10,920 nucleotides of DNA from Armatimonadota bacterium (GTDB lineage Bacteria > Armatimonadota > Fimbriimonadia > Fimbriimonadales > Fimbriimonadaceae): NCBI GenBank assembly GCA_023428805.1, contig JAEYWW010000275.1, positions 1-10,920 of the forward strand, in the 5' to 3' direction. The translations under genes and the position numbers were made by a program. The notes beneath the pieces are model-generated. The model worked only from the letters and a program-made list of their open reading frames with translations, was not told the origin of the DNA and did not search any database. Positions 1-6,619 of this stretch are shown here, one piece after another. The first letter of the stretch is position 1. Each line of letters begins with the position of its first letter.

Positions 1-356
1 CTCTTTGGGGGTGCTTTTTCGACTCTTTTGGTTGCCAAGTTCGATATAGAATACAGATCAGGTCCGAGGTCGACGGATGGGTCTTTGGTTTGTGAGTGAA
101 GCGAGAGCGGCAGGCTACCGGGGTGTATCCCCCAAAATTGGTGGTCGAGGCAATGGGTTGTTGCTACGCCCACGCGGGCCAAGACGGGGATGCACCCCGG
201 GCACACACTTGCGTTGTCATCCCTTGACCTGCCCACCCGCCGCCTCTCTAGAATTTATGGTCAACTTGCTTAACTGGCAGTACTGGCTTGGCTATGACAA
301 CTGTCGCAGTTTTCTTTTTGATTTGTGCACGAGGAATCGTATGAGTAGAGCATAGA
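1..356. other. No convincing gene; structured non-coding or decayed DNA
   Basis: No open frame here reads like a conserved protein. Two short G/C stems are visible: GGGG-TGTAT-CCCC at 120-132 and GGGG-ATGCA-CCCC at 186-198. They are inverted copies of one another, 14 of 15 bases matching when the second is complemented. A weak plus-strand promoter-like pair, TTGACC at 224-229 and TAGAAT at 249-254, has a 19-base spacer, which is long. A short hydrophobic reading, MTTVAVFFLICARGIV, lies at 293-340 in a different frame from the next hydrophobic segment, which fits a decayed or frameshifted membrane-protein gene. The AT-rich composition of the right part differs from the rest of the window. Confidence 0.4.
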
Positions 357-781
357 ATGCGAGCTTCATCCCAATTAATCCATACTGTGGCAATTGCTAT
401 TGCCGCAGTGTTCAACCAACACAGCCAACCTTGGGTTGGGGCCAGCTTTTGGGAGCTGGGCTCGTTGTAGGCGCATTGTATCCCCGTCATTGGCTATGGA
501 AAGCAGACAAAATCAAGGGATCTAAGCAAATTGAACATGCACTTATAATTGTCCTTCTATTTGCATTTTTTACGCTATCCGTACTCGGTTTTGCTTTTTG
601 CGCGGCTCTATTGGCAATAATTCTAAAACTAGATTATTGGTTGTGCGCGAAACATGTGGTTATGTTCTCAGTACCTTTACATTTGATGTTGCTAGTAAGA
701 GCGGTTCCTGAAATCCTCCCATTTGGCAGGGTCGTGGTCGAACCAGCGGCGCAGTGCGTCGCTCGGCGCGATGTCCTTTAA
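357..781 (+). pseudogene. Remnant of a small hydrophobic membrane protein, probably frameshifted and fused to foreign sequence
   Basis: I do not recognise a family. Two plus-strand frames overlap. The first runs from an ATG at 357 (37 codons, MRASSQLIHTVAIAIAAV...) to a TAG at 468-470. The second can start only at a TTG at 431, with no Shine-Dalgarno sequence, and runs to 781. The second contains WGQLLGAGLVVGALYP, a charged stretch (KADKIKGSK) and a long hydrophobic helix pair around residues 37-65. Both frames look protein-like, and a single missing base between about 440 and 467 would join them. From about 698 (residue 89 of the second frame) the reading is simply antisense to the DUF488 gene, so the last 27 residues are not native. 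The island is clearly AT-richer than the DNA to its right. It could be a decayed gene, a rearrangement end or an assembly error; a genuine short protein starting at 431 is less likely. Confidence 0.3.
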
Positions 782-928
782 CCAGAGGTCTAGCCTAGCC
801 TTCTCCTTGGACACGCCCCGCGGCCAGAGCCGATCAACCAGCAGGCGCTGTCCATCATCTGCGGATGGCTCGCTATAGATTCGCTTGATCTGGATTACCC
901 ACAGCCTCCCTGACTCGCACTGCCGCAA
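692..928 (-). pseudogene. DUF488 (YeaO-like) family protein, C-terminally truncated and without a normal start codon
   Basis: The readable part, [20 protein letters not shown] followed by [13 protein letters not shown] and [15 protein letters not shown], matches the N-terminal half of the DUF488/YeaO family, whose function is poorly known. Family members are normally about 115-120 residues; here the match stops after FRNR, and Ser-Tyr-stop follows where the family continues RYF-EL and roughly 50 more residues. The break is near 698 and coincides with a change to AT-rich DNA. At the other end the natural start (before IQIKR) is GTA at 898-896. It has a good GGGAGG ribosome site six bases upstream, so a GTG start may have mutated to GTA. 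The only in-frame alternative start of the usual kind is TTG at 928, inside the upstream gene. It overlaps the 3' end of the four-helix membrane gene and is the last gene of the Moco operon. Almost certainly non-functional as written. Confidence 0.72.
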
Positions 929-1367
929 TGATGAGGATGAGCGCCTTCATTCCTTCCAGGAGAATGTAGGCGATATGCCAAGGCGGCCCATCTACAGGGC
1001 GGCCTTGAATGACCGCGTCGGTCTGAGCGTTCAGCAGCGGCATGATGGCCAGCCACTGGATGGCGAATATGAGCATGGCCAGCCAAAGCGGTGATTTCCA
1101 CCGTCTTTGGGCAATGAGCAAGACCACGCATGCCAAGATCAGAAAAATTTCGACCGCCGCTAATGACCGAAAGGTCACCCGTCCAACTTCGAGGGCAACG
1201 GACATGCTGAGCGAAGGCGCGCGGAACTTGGCGGGGGTTGCAACAAAGGAGCAACCGAGAACAATGCCCGCCCAAAGCAGGGCGATCGGCCGAATCCAGT
1301 CCATGAACCTCTCGTTTGTCTGCCGCATCAGCTTGGATGAGGCATCGCGAGCGACTTTCTTGTTCAT
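873..1367 (-). CDS. Small four-helix integral membrane protein of unknown function
   Basis: 164 residues. The ATG at 1367 is chosen because it follows a strong ribosome site (AAAGGAGG, then GCGGGAAC) and its ATGA overlaps the stop of the upstream MoaE-MoeB-rhodanese gene; the open frame continues further upstream without support. Four hydrophobic segments lie at about 25-42, 68-87, 93-112 and 132-151, separated by short basic loops (QRRWKS at 87-92), with a basic 20-residue N-terminus. A conserved-looking stretch [12 protein letters not shown] (43-54) follows helix 1, and the helix 1 layout recalls small DUF4149/TMEM205-type proteins, but I cannot assign it. No catalytic or metal-binding motif is evident. 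Tight translational coupling to Moco genes suggests co-expression, not necessarily a role in Moco synthesis. Confident that it is a gene; function unknown. Confidence 0.8.
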   Translation of the reverse strand: MNKKVARDASSKLMRQTNERFMDWIRPIALLWAGIVLGCSFVATPAKFRAPSLSMSVALEVGRVTFRSLAAVEIFLILACVVLLIAQRRWKSPLWLAMLIFAIQWLAIMPLLNAQTDAVIQGRPVDGPPWHIAYILLEGMKALILIIAAVRVREAVGNPDQANL

Positions 1368-2821
1368 GTTCCCGCTCCTCCTTTCAATGAAAAGACTTGA
1401 TGAAATCCCTGTCCGCGAAGCTGGTAGGTCAGGCGGCCGCTGCGGGTGCCGCTTGCACAGACCAGAAGAACGTCTTCCAAATCTTTCAGCACCGCTTCGG
1501 GGCAAAAGGTGCTCATGGGGACCTGTCTCCAGTCCAGCTGCCCGAGCTCGATCTTCGGCCTTGGTTCATCTGCTTCCCGCAGATCAATGCAGGTGAATGG
1601 CCTGTTCCATGCCCGAACATCGTCTGCTGTGACCTCCCAATCCAAAGCCGTGCGCTTGGGATGCCAAGGGGTGATCCCGCCGCAGATGCAGCCTGGCCTC
1701 CGATGCCGAGCGATCTTTTGGCACGAAAAGTCTCTCAAATCGGCCAGAACCTGGTGATGGGAAAATGGCTCTCCCATTCCGGAGATGAGCTTGATGACCT
1801 CGGTTGCCTGCAGGATGCCAAAGAATCCCGGAACCACTCCCAGCACCCCGGCCTCTGTGCATGTGTTCACACAGCCATCGAGGGGTTGCTCCTCCCACTG
1901 GCACCGCAGACAGGGCCCCCCGGGAAGAATTGTCTGCACGCATCCGTCCATGCGATGGATGGACGCCTGGATGAGGGGGCGGCCCAGTTTCTGGCAGATG
2001 TCATTCATCAGAAACTTGGCATCGAATCGGTCCGTTCCGTCCACCACCACATCAAAGGAGTTCACGATGCGCTCGGCATTCTCAGGGCGGAGGCGTTCTT
2101 CGAGTGCCTCCACGCGGGTGAAGGGATGCATCCTGCGGATGGCAGCGGCGGCAAGCTGCGCCTTGCTTCGTCCGATTTCTTCGTGCCCGAATAGAATCTG
2201 CCGATGGAGATTGCTTGCGTCAAGGAGATCGGGTTCGACGATCCCGATGACTCCGACACCCGCCCCGGCCAGGTAGGGGAGTGCGGAATTGGCCAGACCG
2301 CCCGCGCCGACAACAAGCACTTTTGCGGCTTGTAGCGCTGCTTGTCCACCCGGGCCGATCTCCGGCATCACAATCTGCCGCGAGAATATGTCGCTGGGCG
2401 CAGGCTTGCTTCCGGCCAGGGCTCGATGCAGATTCACCCAATCGGAATGACCGTCCTGATAATGCTCCTTCTTCCAGATGGGGAGCCGGTGTTTAAGTTC
2501 ATCGATCACGAACTCACAGGCAAGGAACGCCTCTTTTCGGTGGGGTGCGCCGCAGCCGATCCAGACAGCGGCCTCACCGAGTTCGATCCTCCCGACCCGA
2601 TGAATGGCATGGACCCAATCCAGCCCAAATTTCTGCCTAGCCTGCTCCAAGAGGACCCCACCTTCGGCAACTGCGAGTTCGACGAAGGCCTCGTATTCAA
2701 GGCAGGTAACTGCACGCCCTTCGTTCAGGTTTCTCACCCTCCCTTCAAATGTGACAAACCCTCCCGAAGCAGGGGAGTCGGGTTCTGGTGGAACAATGGG
2801 CTGATCTGTGATCAGAAACAT
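1364..2821 (-). CDS. MoaE-MoeB-rhodanese triple fusion: molybdopterin synthase large subunit plus MoaD adenylyl/sulfur transferase
   Basis: 485 residues with three domains in one frame. Residues 1 to about 138 are MoaE, the catalytic large subunit of molybdopterin synthase: VTFEGRVRN, the His-Arg pair at 94-95 (APHRKEAF) and PIWKKE with lysines 117-118. Residues about 145-383 are a ThiF/MoeB-type adenylyltransferase that activates the C-terminal Gly-Gly of MoaD: nucleotide loop GAGGLAN (172-178), NLHRQILF (204-211), DGTDRF (261-266), zinc ligands C304-x2-C307 and C378/C380, and CTEAGVLG (321-328). Residues about 390-485 are a rhodanese domain with active loop CASGTRS (Cys455), likely to carry persulfide sulfur for MoaD thiocarboxylation, as in eukaryotic MOCS3. 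MoeB-rhodanese fusion is known; adding MoaE is unusual as far as I know. The second zinc pair is C-x-C instead of the usual C-x2-C. The ATG lies directly after the MoaD stop (TGAATG) with GGGAGG four bases upstream, and the stop overlaps the next gene. Three activities around one partner, MoaD, would be physically joined. Confidence 0.93.
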   Translation of the reverse strand: MFLITDQPIVPPEPDSPASGGFVTFEGRVRNLNEGRAVTCLEYEAFVELAVAEGGVLLEQARQKFGLDWVHAIHRVGRIELGEAAVWIGCGAPHRKEAFLACEFVIDELKHRLPIWKKEHYQDGHSDWVNLHRALAGSKPAPSDIFSRQIVMPEIGPGGQAALQAAKVLVVGAGGLANSALPYLAGAGVGVIGIVEPDLLDASNLHRQILFGHEEIGRSKAQLAAAAIRRMHPFTRVEALEERLRPENAERIVNSFDVVVDGTDRFDAKFLMNDICQKLGRPLIQASIHRMDGCVQTILPGGPCLRCQWEEQPLDGCVNTCTEAGVLGVVPGFFGILQATEVIKLISGMGEPFSHHQVLADLRDFSCQKIARHRRPGCICGGITPWHPKRTALDWEVTADDVRAWNRPFTCIDLREADEPRPKIELGQLDWRQVPMSTFCPEAVLKDLEDVLLVCASGTRSGRLTYQLRGQGFHQVFSLKGGAGT

Positions 2822-3061
2822 TCAGCCTCCCGCCACGGGCGGAATGAAGACGACCTCATCACCGTCCTTCAGCACATGATCGCTCGGCACGTATGAACCA
2901 TTTACCGCAAATCGAACCTGGGTGGCAGAAAGCGGAAAGGAGTGGCTTTCGCCCAGTTCGAGATAGAGCTGCCCGACGTTTGGGGCCCGTGTATCCACAC
3001 TTTCTTGAGGCACACCTCGGTGATCCCGCAGAACGGCAAAATAGCGCACAGTGACGGTCAC
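2822..3061 (-). CDS. moaD: MoaD, molybdopterin synthase sulfur-carrier subunit
   Basis: 79 residues, the usual MoaD length, with a ubiquitin-like beta-grasp pattern: MTVTVRYFAVLRD at the start, VRFAVNGSYV in the middle, and LKDGDEVVFIPPVAGG at the end. The terminal Gly-Gly is the site that MoeB adenylates and that then carries the thiocarboxylate used by MoaE to add the dithiolene sulfurs. The start is GTG at 3061, whose GTGA overlaps the MoeA stop; no strong ribosome site is visible, so translation probably depends on coupling. The stop is immediately followed by the ATG of the MoaE-MoeB-rhodanese fusion, placing MoaD directly beside the protein that carries its activating enzyme, its sulfur donor and its synthase partner. 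Confident, given the Gly-Gly end and the context. Confidence 0.94.
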   Translation of the reverse strand: MTVTVRYFAVLRDHRGVPQESVDTRAPNVGQLYLELGESHSFPLSATQVRFAVNGSYVPSDHVLKDGDEVVFIPPVAGG

Positions 3062-4242
3062 AACAACACCGCCGAAACCAGTTGTCCCTGCTGAAGCTCG
3101 GCGACATCACTGGGGATGTCGAGAAAGGCGTTGGCTCGAGCCATGCCGCAGAGCATGTGTGACCCCTGCCCCGAAATGGGCGAAATCGTTGGACCTTCGG
3201 AATCCTGCGTGAGAAGTCCAGGCATGAACTCCCTGCGTCCCAATTTATGCTGGACGGTGGAAGCAAGCGTTGCGCTGATGCGCGCGGGCGCAGGAGCGGG
3301 AAACCCCATCACGGAACGCAGGAATGGCTTGACCAGCATCGTGAACATTGTGAGAACAGACAGGGGATTGCCAGGGAGCCCAAAGATGGTCCGGCTTTTC
3401 AAACGCCCCATGTAGACAGGCTTGCCGGGCTTGATGGCAGCCTTCCAAAACACCTGCTCGACGCCCAGGCGTTCCAAGGCGGTCTTCACGACATCTCGCT
3501 CGCCCACGCTGACGCCTCCTGTTGTGATGAGCACATCGCAGCGCTGGAGGGCTGTCCGAAGAGAGTCTTCGGTCTTGACCGGATCATCTCCAATGATCTC
3601 AGTGAACTCAGCAGTGACATCCATTTCCCGAAGAGCAGCCGAGAGCATGACGCTGTTCGACTCATAAATCTGTCCCTCGCAAAGGCTGCTGCCGGGGCTG
3701 GCCAATTCTGTGCCGGTCACCAGGATGCCCACTTGCGGAGCCGGATGGATCGGGAGCGTGGCGAGTCCCAGAGTGGCGGCGACTCCGATGCCCGCTGCTT
3801 GGATGAGGGTGCCGCAGTGGAGCGCGATTGCGTTCGCCTCAAGCTCTTCGCCCTCGCGGCGGATGTTCTGGCCTGGCTTGATTCCACCTTGAACACATAT
3901 TGTCATTTCACAAACCTCAACATCTTCCTGCATCACAATCGCAATGCATTTGGAAGGAATTGGCGCGCCCGTGAAGATGCGGGCACATTCGCCCGGCCGC
4001 AGTTCTGGCCCAGAGCCTTCACCCGCGGCAATGGTGCGGACGACTGTCCAGCGTTCGTCGCCAAGTGGAAATCCTAGTGCATAGCCGTCCACCGCGGAAT
4101 TGTCGAACCGTGGAAGCGGGAAGGGGCTCCTCAAATCTTCCCCGAGAACCCGTCCCTGCGCGTCCAGAAGGGCCACCTGTCGCACGTCTAAAGGATCGCC
4201 GAATCCGAGGACAAGCTCCAATGCCTGATCGTAGGAGATCAC
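3058..4242 (-). CDS. moeA: MoeA, molybdopterin molybdenumtransferase
   Basis: 394 residues, normal for MoeA. It inserts molybdate into adenylylated molybdopterin (made by MogA) to give Moco. Visible family motifs in order: PRFDNSAVDGYA (44-55), GECARIFTGAPIP (84-96), PGQNIRREGEE (123-133), VGILVTGTEL (171-180), ITTGGVSVGERD (239-250), KPGKPVYMG (271-279), IFGLPGNPLSV (286-296), and a C-terminal beta domain. All are intact. The start is GTG at 4242, with GAAGGAGG about seven bases upstream; its GTGA overlaps the stop of the MoaC-MogA gene, and its own stop overlaps the MoaD start the same way. An ATG just upstream is in another frame. MogA and MoeA therefore sit next to each other in pathway order and are probably translationally coupled. 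No separate mobA for nucleotide attachment is visible in the window. Confidence 0.96.
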   Translation of the reverse strand: MISYDQALELVLGFGDPLDVRQVALLDAQGRVLGEDLRSPFPLPRFDNSAVDGYALGFPLGDERWTVVRTIAAGEGSGPELRPGECARIFTGAPIPSKCIAIVMQEDVEVCEMTICVQGGIKPGQNIRREGEELEANAIALHCGTLIQAAGIGVAATLGLATLPIHPAPQVGILVTGTELASPGSSLCEGQIYESNSVMLSAALREMDVTAEFTEIIGDDPVKTEDSLRTALQRCDVLITTGGVSVGERDVVKTALERLGVEQVFWKAAIKPGKPVYMGRLKSRTIFGLPGNPLSVLTMFTMLVKPFLRSVMGFPAPAPARISATLASTVQHKLGRREFMPGLLTQDSEGPTISPISGQGSHMLCGMARANAFLDIPSDVAELQQGQLVSAVLL

Positions 4243-5141
4243 CCATGACCTCCTTCGGATTTCCGAGCGTGCAGGAGGTATGGGAAGAGAGAATCCACCG
4301 CGTCTTGGGCCGCGCCGGGCGACCCTGGAAGCGTGACAATGAGACTCGAGCCTGCAACACCGGCCACGGCTCGACTGAACATGGCCGTCGGAATCCGGAC
4401 CATGGAGTAGCTTCGCAGGTGCTCCTCAACACCGGGCAGTCTGCGGTCCAAGAGCTGGGCGACTGCTTCGGGCGTGACATCTCTTCTGCTCAAACCCGTT
4501 CCTCCAGAAACGAGCACGATGTCCACAAGGTCATCAATCCAGGACTGGATGGCGGCTTGAATGGCTTCTGTTTCATCCGGCACGATTCGAAGGTCTGCCA
4601 ATTCACCATTGTGGGCCCGAATTCCGTTCGCAAGAATCGGGCCTGAAAGATCCTCATACTCTCCTCGGGCCGCTCGGTCGGAGCAGACCAGAATCGCCGC
4701 CCGCCATTCGCCTTGAACCAGGCCGATGGCGTTTGACTTTCCGCCGGTCTTCTCCAGCAGCTCCACTTTTTCAATGGACAAAGTATCGTCCACTGGCTTG
4801 AGGAGGTCGTAGAGATTCAGGGCCGCCGCCGCCGCGCCTGTCAATGCCTCCATCTCCACTCCGGTTTTGTAGATGGCCTTCACTCGAATGGTCGCCTCGA
4901 TCCGGTCCTCAAAGAGTTCGAAGTCCACTTTCACCCAGTCCAGCGGGACGGAATGGCAGTAAGGGATGATCTGTGGTGTGTTTTTTGCGGCCTGCACAGC
5001 CGCGACCCGAGCGACCGGACGAGGGTCGCCCTTGGGAGCCCGGTCTTCCCGGATCATAGAGATCGACTCGGGAGAGCAGGTCACCGTTGCTCGGGCGACG
5101 GCGGTACGGAGGGTCCAATTTTTTGCGGAAACGTCTCTCAT
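4239..5141 (-). CDS. MoaC-MogA (MoaB-type) fusion: cyclic pyranopterin phosphate synthase plus molybdopterin adenylyltransferase
   Basis: 300 residues from the ATG at 5141, two bases after the MoaA stop; the frame is open further upstream, but that part overlaps MoaA and does not look like protein. Residues 1-138 are MoaC, which completes conversion of the MoaA product into cyclic pyranopterin monophosphate: IIPYCHSVPL with Cys62-His63, GVEMEALTG (94-102), YDLLKPVD with Asp112 and Lys115, and LLEKTGGKS (128-136). Residues about 147-300 are a MogA/MoaB domain, which adenylylates molybdopterin before metal insertion: ILVCSDRAARGEYED, VSGGTGLSRRDVTPEA (211-226) and TLPGSPGAA (270-278). Both active sites look complete. 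MoaC/MoaB-type bifunctional proteins are known in several phyla, though the two steps are not consecutive (sulfur insertion lies between). A GGAGG site at its 3' end serves the overlapping moeA start. Confidence 0.94.
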   Translation of the reverse strand: MRDVSAKNWTLRTAVARATVTCSPESISMIREDRAPKGDPRPVARVAAVQAAKNTPQIIPYCHSVPLDWVKVDFELFEDRIEATIRVKAIYKTGVEMEALTGAAAAALNLYDLLKPVDDTLSIEKVELLEKTGGKSNAIGLVQGEWRAAILVCSDRAARGEYEDLSGPILANGIRAHNGELADLRIVPDETEAIQAAIQSWIDDLVDIVLVSGGTGLSRRDVTPEAVAQLLDRRLPGVEEHLRSYSMVRIPTAMFSRAVAGVAGSSLIVTLPGSPGAAQDAVDSLFPYLLHARKSEGGHG

Positions 5142-5143
5142 GT

Positions 5144-6139
5144 TCAGCCGCCAATTGTGATCATAGGACGATCGTTGGCCGCAACCAACTGGGTCATGGG
5201 CGGGTGTCCAGCCCACTTCTGATCAAGCGCGGTTCGGATGATCTGCACAAGCTCGTCGTCTGTCGCGCCGGCCCGGAGTGGGTCGCGGAGGCTGGGGCCA
5301 GTCTTGGCGAAGAGGCAGACTTTCACACACCCGTCAGCCGTGAGCCGAATCCGGTTGCATCCTCCGCAGAAGTCATCCGTCATGGACGTGATGAACCCTA
5401 CTCTGGCGCGGGAGCCTTCAATCGCGAACTCCTTGGCGACAGCGGATTTTACGGTGGCGATGGGTGTCATGCGAAACTCCGCTTCGAGGCGGCGACGCAT
5501 CTCTCGGTAGGGCATCATCTTTGCCTTTTCCCACCCATTTGACAAAAATGGCATGAACTCGATGAAACGAACCTCAACATCATGATTGCGAAAGTGATGC
5601 ACAAATCCACACAACTCATCATCGTTCACGCCCGCCATGACAACCACGTTGATTTTCACCGTTTCGAACCCCGCTTTCAAGCTTGCAGTGATTCCATCCA
5701 GAACACGTTCGAGGCGGTCACGGCGGGTGATCTTCGCGAATCGATCAGGACTTAGGCTGTCCAAGCTGATGTTGATCCCGTTGACTCCCGCCGCCTGAAG
5801 AGGGACCGCGAGCGACCGCATTGCATCGCCATTGGTGGTCAAGTGAAGGTGCCTGAGGCCCGCGATTCGCCGAAGGCCGGCCGCCAGTTCTGGGAGGCCC
5901 TTTCGCGTCGTAGGCTCGCCGCCCGTCAAACGAATTTTGTCGACGCCCAGCGAAGCGAAAACGGCGGCCAAATGCTCGATCTCGTCGAAGCTGAGAATGT
6001 CAGTGCGGGGCATCCACTCCATGTCTTCGCGCGGCATGCAGTAGCCGCACCTGAAGTTGCATTGGTCGGTGATCGAGATCCTCAGATAATTGTGCCGTCG
6101 TCCAAAGCGATCGACCAGCGGCATCCGTTCTTGCGGCAT
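5144..6139 (-). CDS. moaA: MoaA, GTP 3',8-cyclase (radical SAM)
   Basis: 331 residues. It catalyses the first Moco step, radical cyclisation of GTP. The N-terminal radical-SAM cluster motif is C27-x3-C31-x2-C34 (CNFRCGYC), followed by LTGGEPTTRKG (71-81), TTNG (101-104) and NISLDSL (123-129). The C-terminal second 4Fe-4S site is C258-x2-C261-x13-C275 (CGGCNRIRLTADG...C), and the protein ends in the conserved Gly-Gly that reaches into the active site. An extra cysteine (C271) lies inside the second cluster loop. The usual PLLR/PTLR segment reads PTTR. The first ATG at 6139 is used; a second in-frame ATG five codons later is possible, as neither has a strong ribosome site. The hemerythrin gene ends 18 bases upstream and the MoaC-MogA start lies two bases downstream, so it sits inside the operon and does not start it. 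Confidence 0.96.
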   Translation of the reverse strand: MPQERMPLVDRFGRRHNYLRISITDQCNFRCGYCMPREDMEWMPRTDILSFDEIEHLAAVFASLGVDKIRLTGGEPTTRKGLPELAAGLRRIAGLRHLHLTTNGDAMRSLAVPLQAAGVNGINISLDSLSPDRFAKITRRDRLERVLDGITASLKAGFETVKINVVVMAGVNDDELCGFVHHFRNHDVEVRFIEFMPFLSNGWEKAKMMPYREMRRRLEAEFRMTPIATVKSAVAKEFAIEGSRARVGFITSMTDDFCGGCNRIRLTADGCVKVCLFAKTGPSLRDPLRAGATDDELVQIIRTALDQKWAGHPPMTQLVAANDRPMITIGG

Positions 6140-6157
6140 GGCTGTTCTGATTATCCG

Positions 6158-6619
6158 CTAACTGTCCTTCTTTCGCCGGCTGACAAGCTCCGCCCGGCGC
6201 GGATGATGGCCATCTGACTGTCGGCGAAGCTCCATCGCCTGAGATTGGGGCTCGATCTCATCGAGTTGGTGCGTCGTCTCCAGTGCTGGGAACAGCTCCC
6301 GCTCTTCCCAGCGGATATGGTCATGCAACATGGTTCCCAGTTTGGTCGCCTCATCCTCGGTCAGCCCATGGGTTTTTGCGCGTCCGATCATGCTGCGGAT
6401 TTCCCGATGTTCTTTCTTCAGACGGGAGGCCAGGTTGGAGGGCGCGATGGGAACCAGAAGACTTTCTTCCTCGCGGAAGTGGTCATCCATCTCATCCTTC
6501 CACAGTTGGAGAAGCTCGGCGCTCGTATCAAGCCCAGGGTTGTCCTTGAGGTGTCGGGCGGCAACAAGGCCGCTATAGTGATCTCGGGAAAATGGCTCCA
6601 AGGCGTGGTGGCGTTTCAT
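6158..6619 (-). CDS. Hemerythrin HHE-domain protein
   Basis: 153 residues from the ATG at 6619, whose ATGA overlaps the stop of the upstream flavoprotein; the frame continues upstream but inside that gene. The pattern is a hemerythrin-like four-helix bundle with candidate di-iron ligands: His14 (SRDHYSGL), His47 and Glu51 (DHFREEES, an H-x3-E pair), His71 (KKEHREI), and His101 with Glu105 (HIRWEERELFP). Such proteins bind O2 or react with NO or peroxide, or act in iron and redox sensing; the exact role varies widely. The C-terminal 35 residues are polar and basic (RRQSDGHHPRRAE, RRKKDS) and are probably disordered. No extra domain or membrane anchor is seen, so it is probably cytosolic. Its place between the nitronate-monooxygenase-like gene and moaA suggests protection of, or response to, oxygen or NO while oxygen-sensitive Fe-S Moco enzymes are made; this is inference. 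Confidence 0.88.
   Translation of the reverse strand: MKRHHALEPFSRDHYSGLVAARHLKDNPGLDTSAELLQLWKDEMDDHFREEESLLVPIAPSNLASRLKKEHREIRSMIGRAKTHGLTEDEATKLGTMLHDHIRWEERELFPALETTHQLDEIEPQSQAMELRRQSDGHHPRRAELVSRRKKDS

Noticed and set aside
224..254. TTGACC / TAGAAT promoter-like pair
   Set aside because: Spacer of 19 bases is long and no intact gene follows; mentioned only within the left-end description.
77..355. Plus-strand open frame of 92 residues at the left end
   Set aside because: Arg/Gly/Pro-rich start across two G/C hairpins, no ribosome site and no family resemblance; treated as non-coding.
1368..1505. Longer N-terminus (46 extra residues) for the four-helix membrane protein
   Set aside because: The extra part overlaps the rhodanese domain in another frame, is Arg/Ser/Gly-rich and has no ribosome site, whereas the ATG at 1367 has a strong one and an ATGA overlap.
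1397..2194. Plus-strand open frame of 265 residues opposite the MoaE-MoeB-rhodanese gene
   Set aside because: It is antisense to strongly conserved MoeB and rhodanese motifs, has no ribosome site and reads as low-complexity translation; a GC-driven shadow.
3200..3260. Possible intrinsic terminators between operon genes
   Set aside because: I looked for stem plus T-run at gene ends, including 680-700, 6140-6160 and 9800-9830, and found none that is convincing; genes overlap or abut instead.
3247..4077. Plus-strand open frame of 276 residues opposite moeA
   Set aside because: All moeA motifs are intact on the other strand; no recognisable domain and no operon neighbours on the plus strand.
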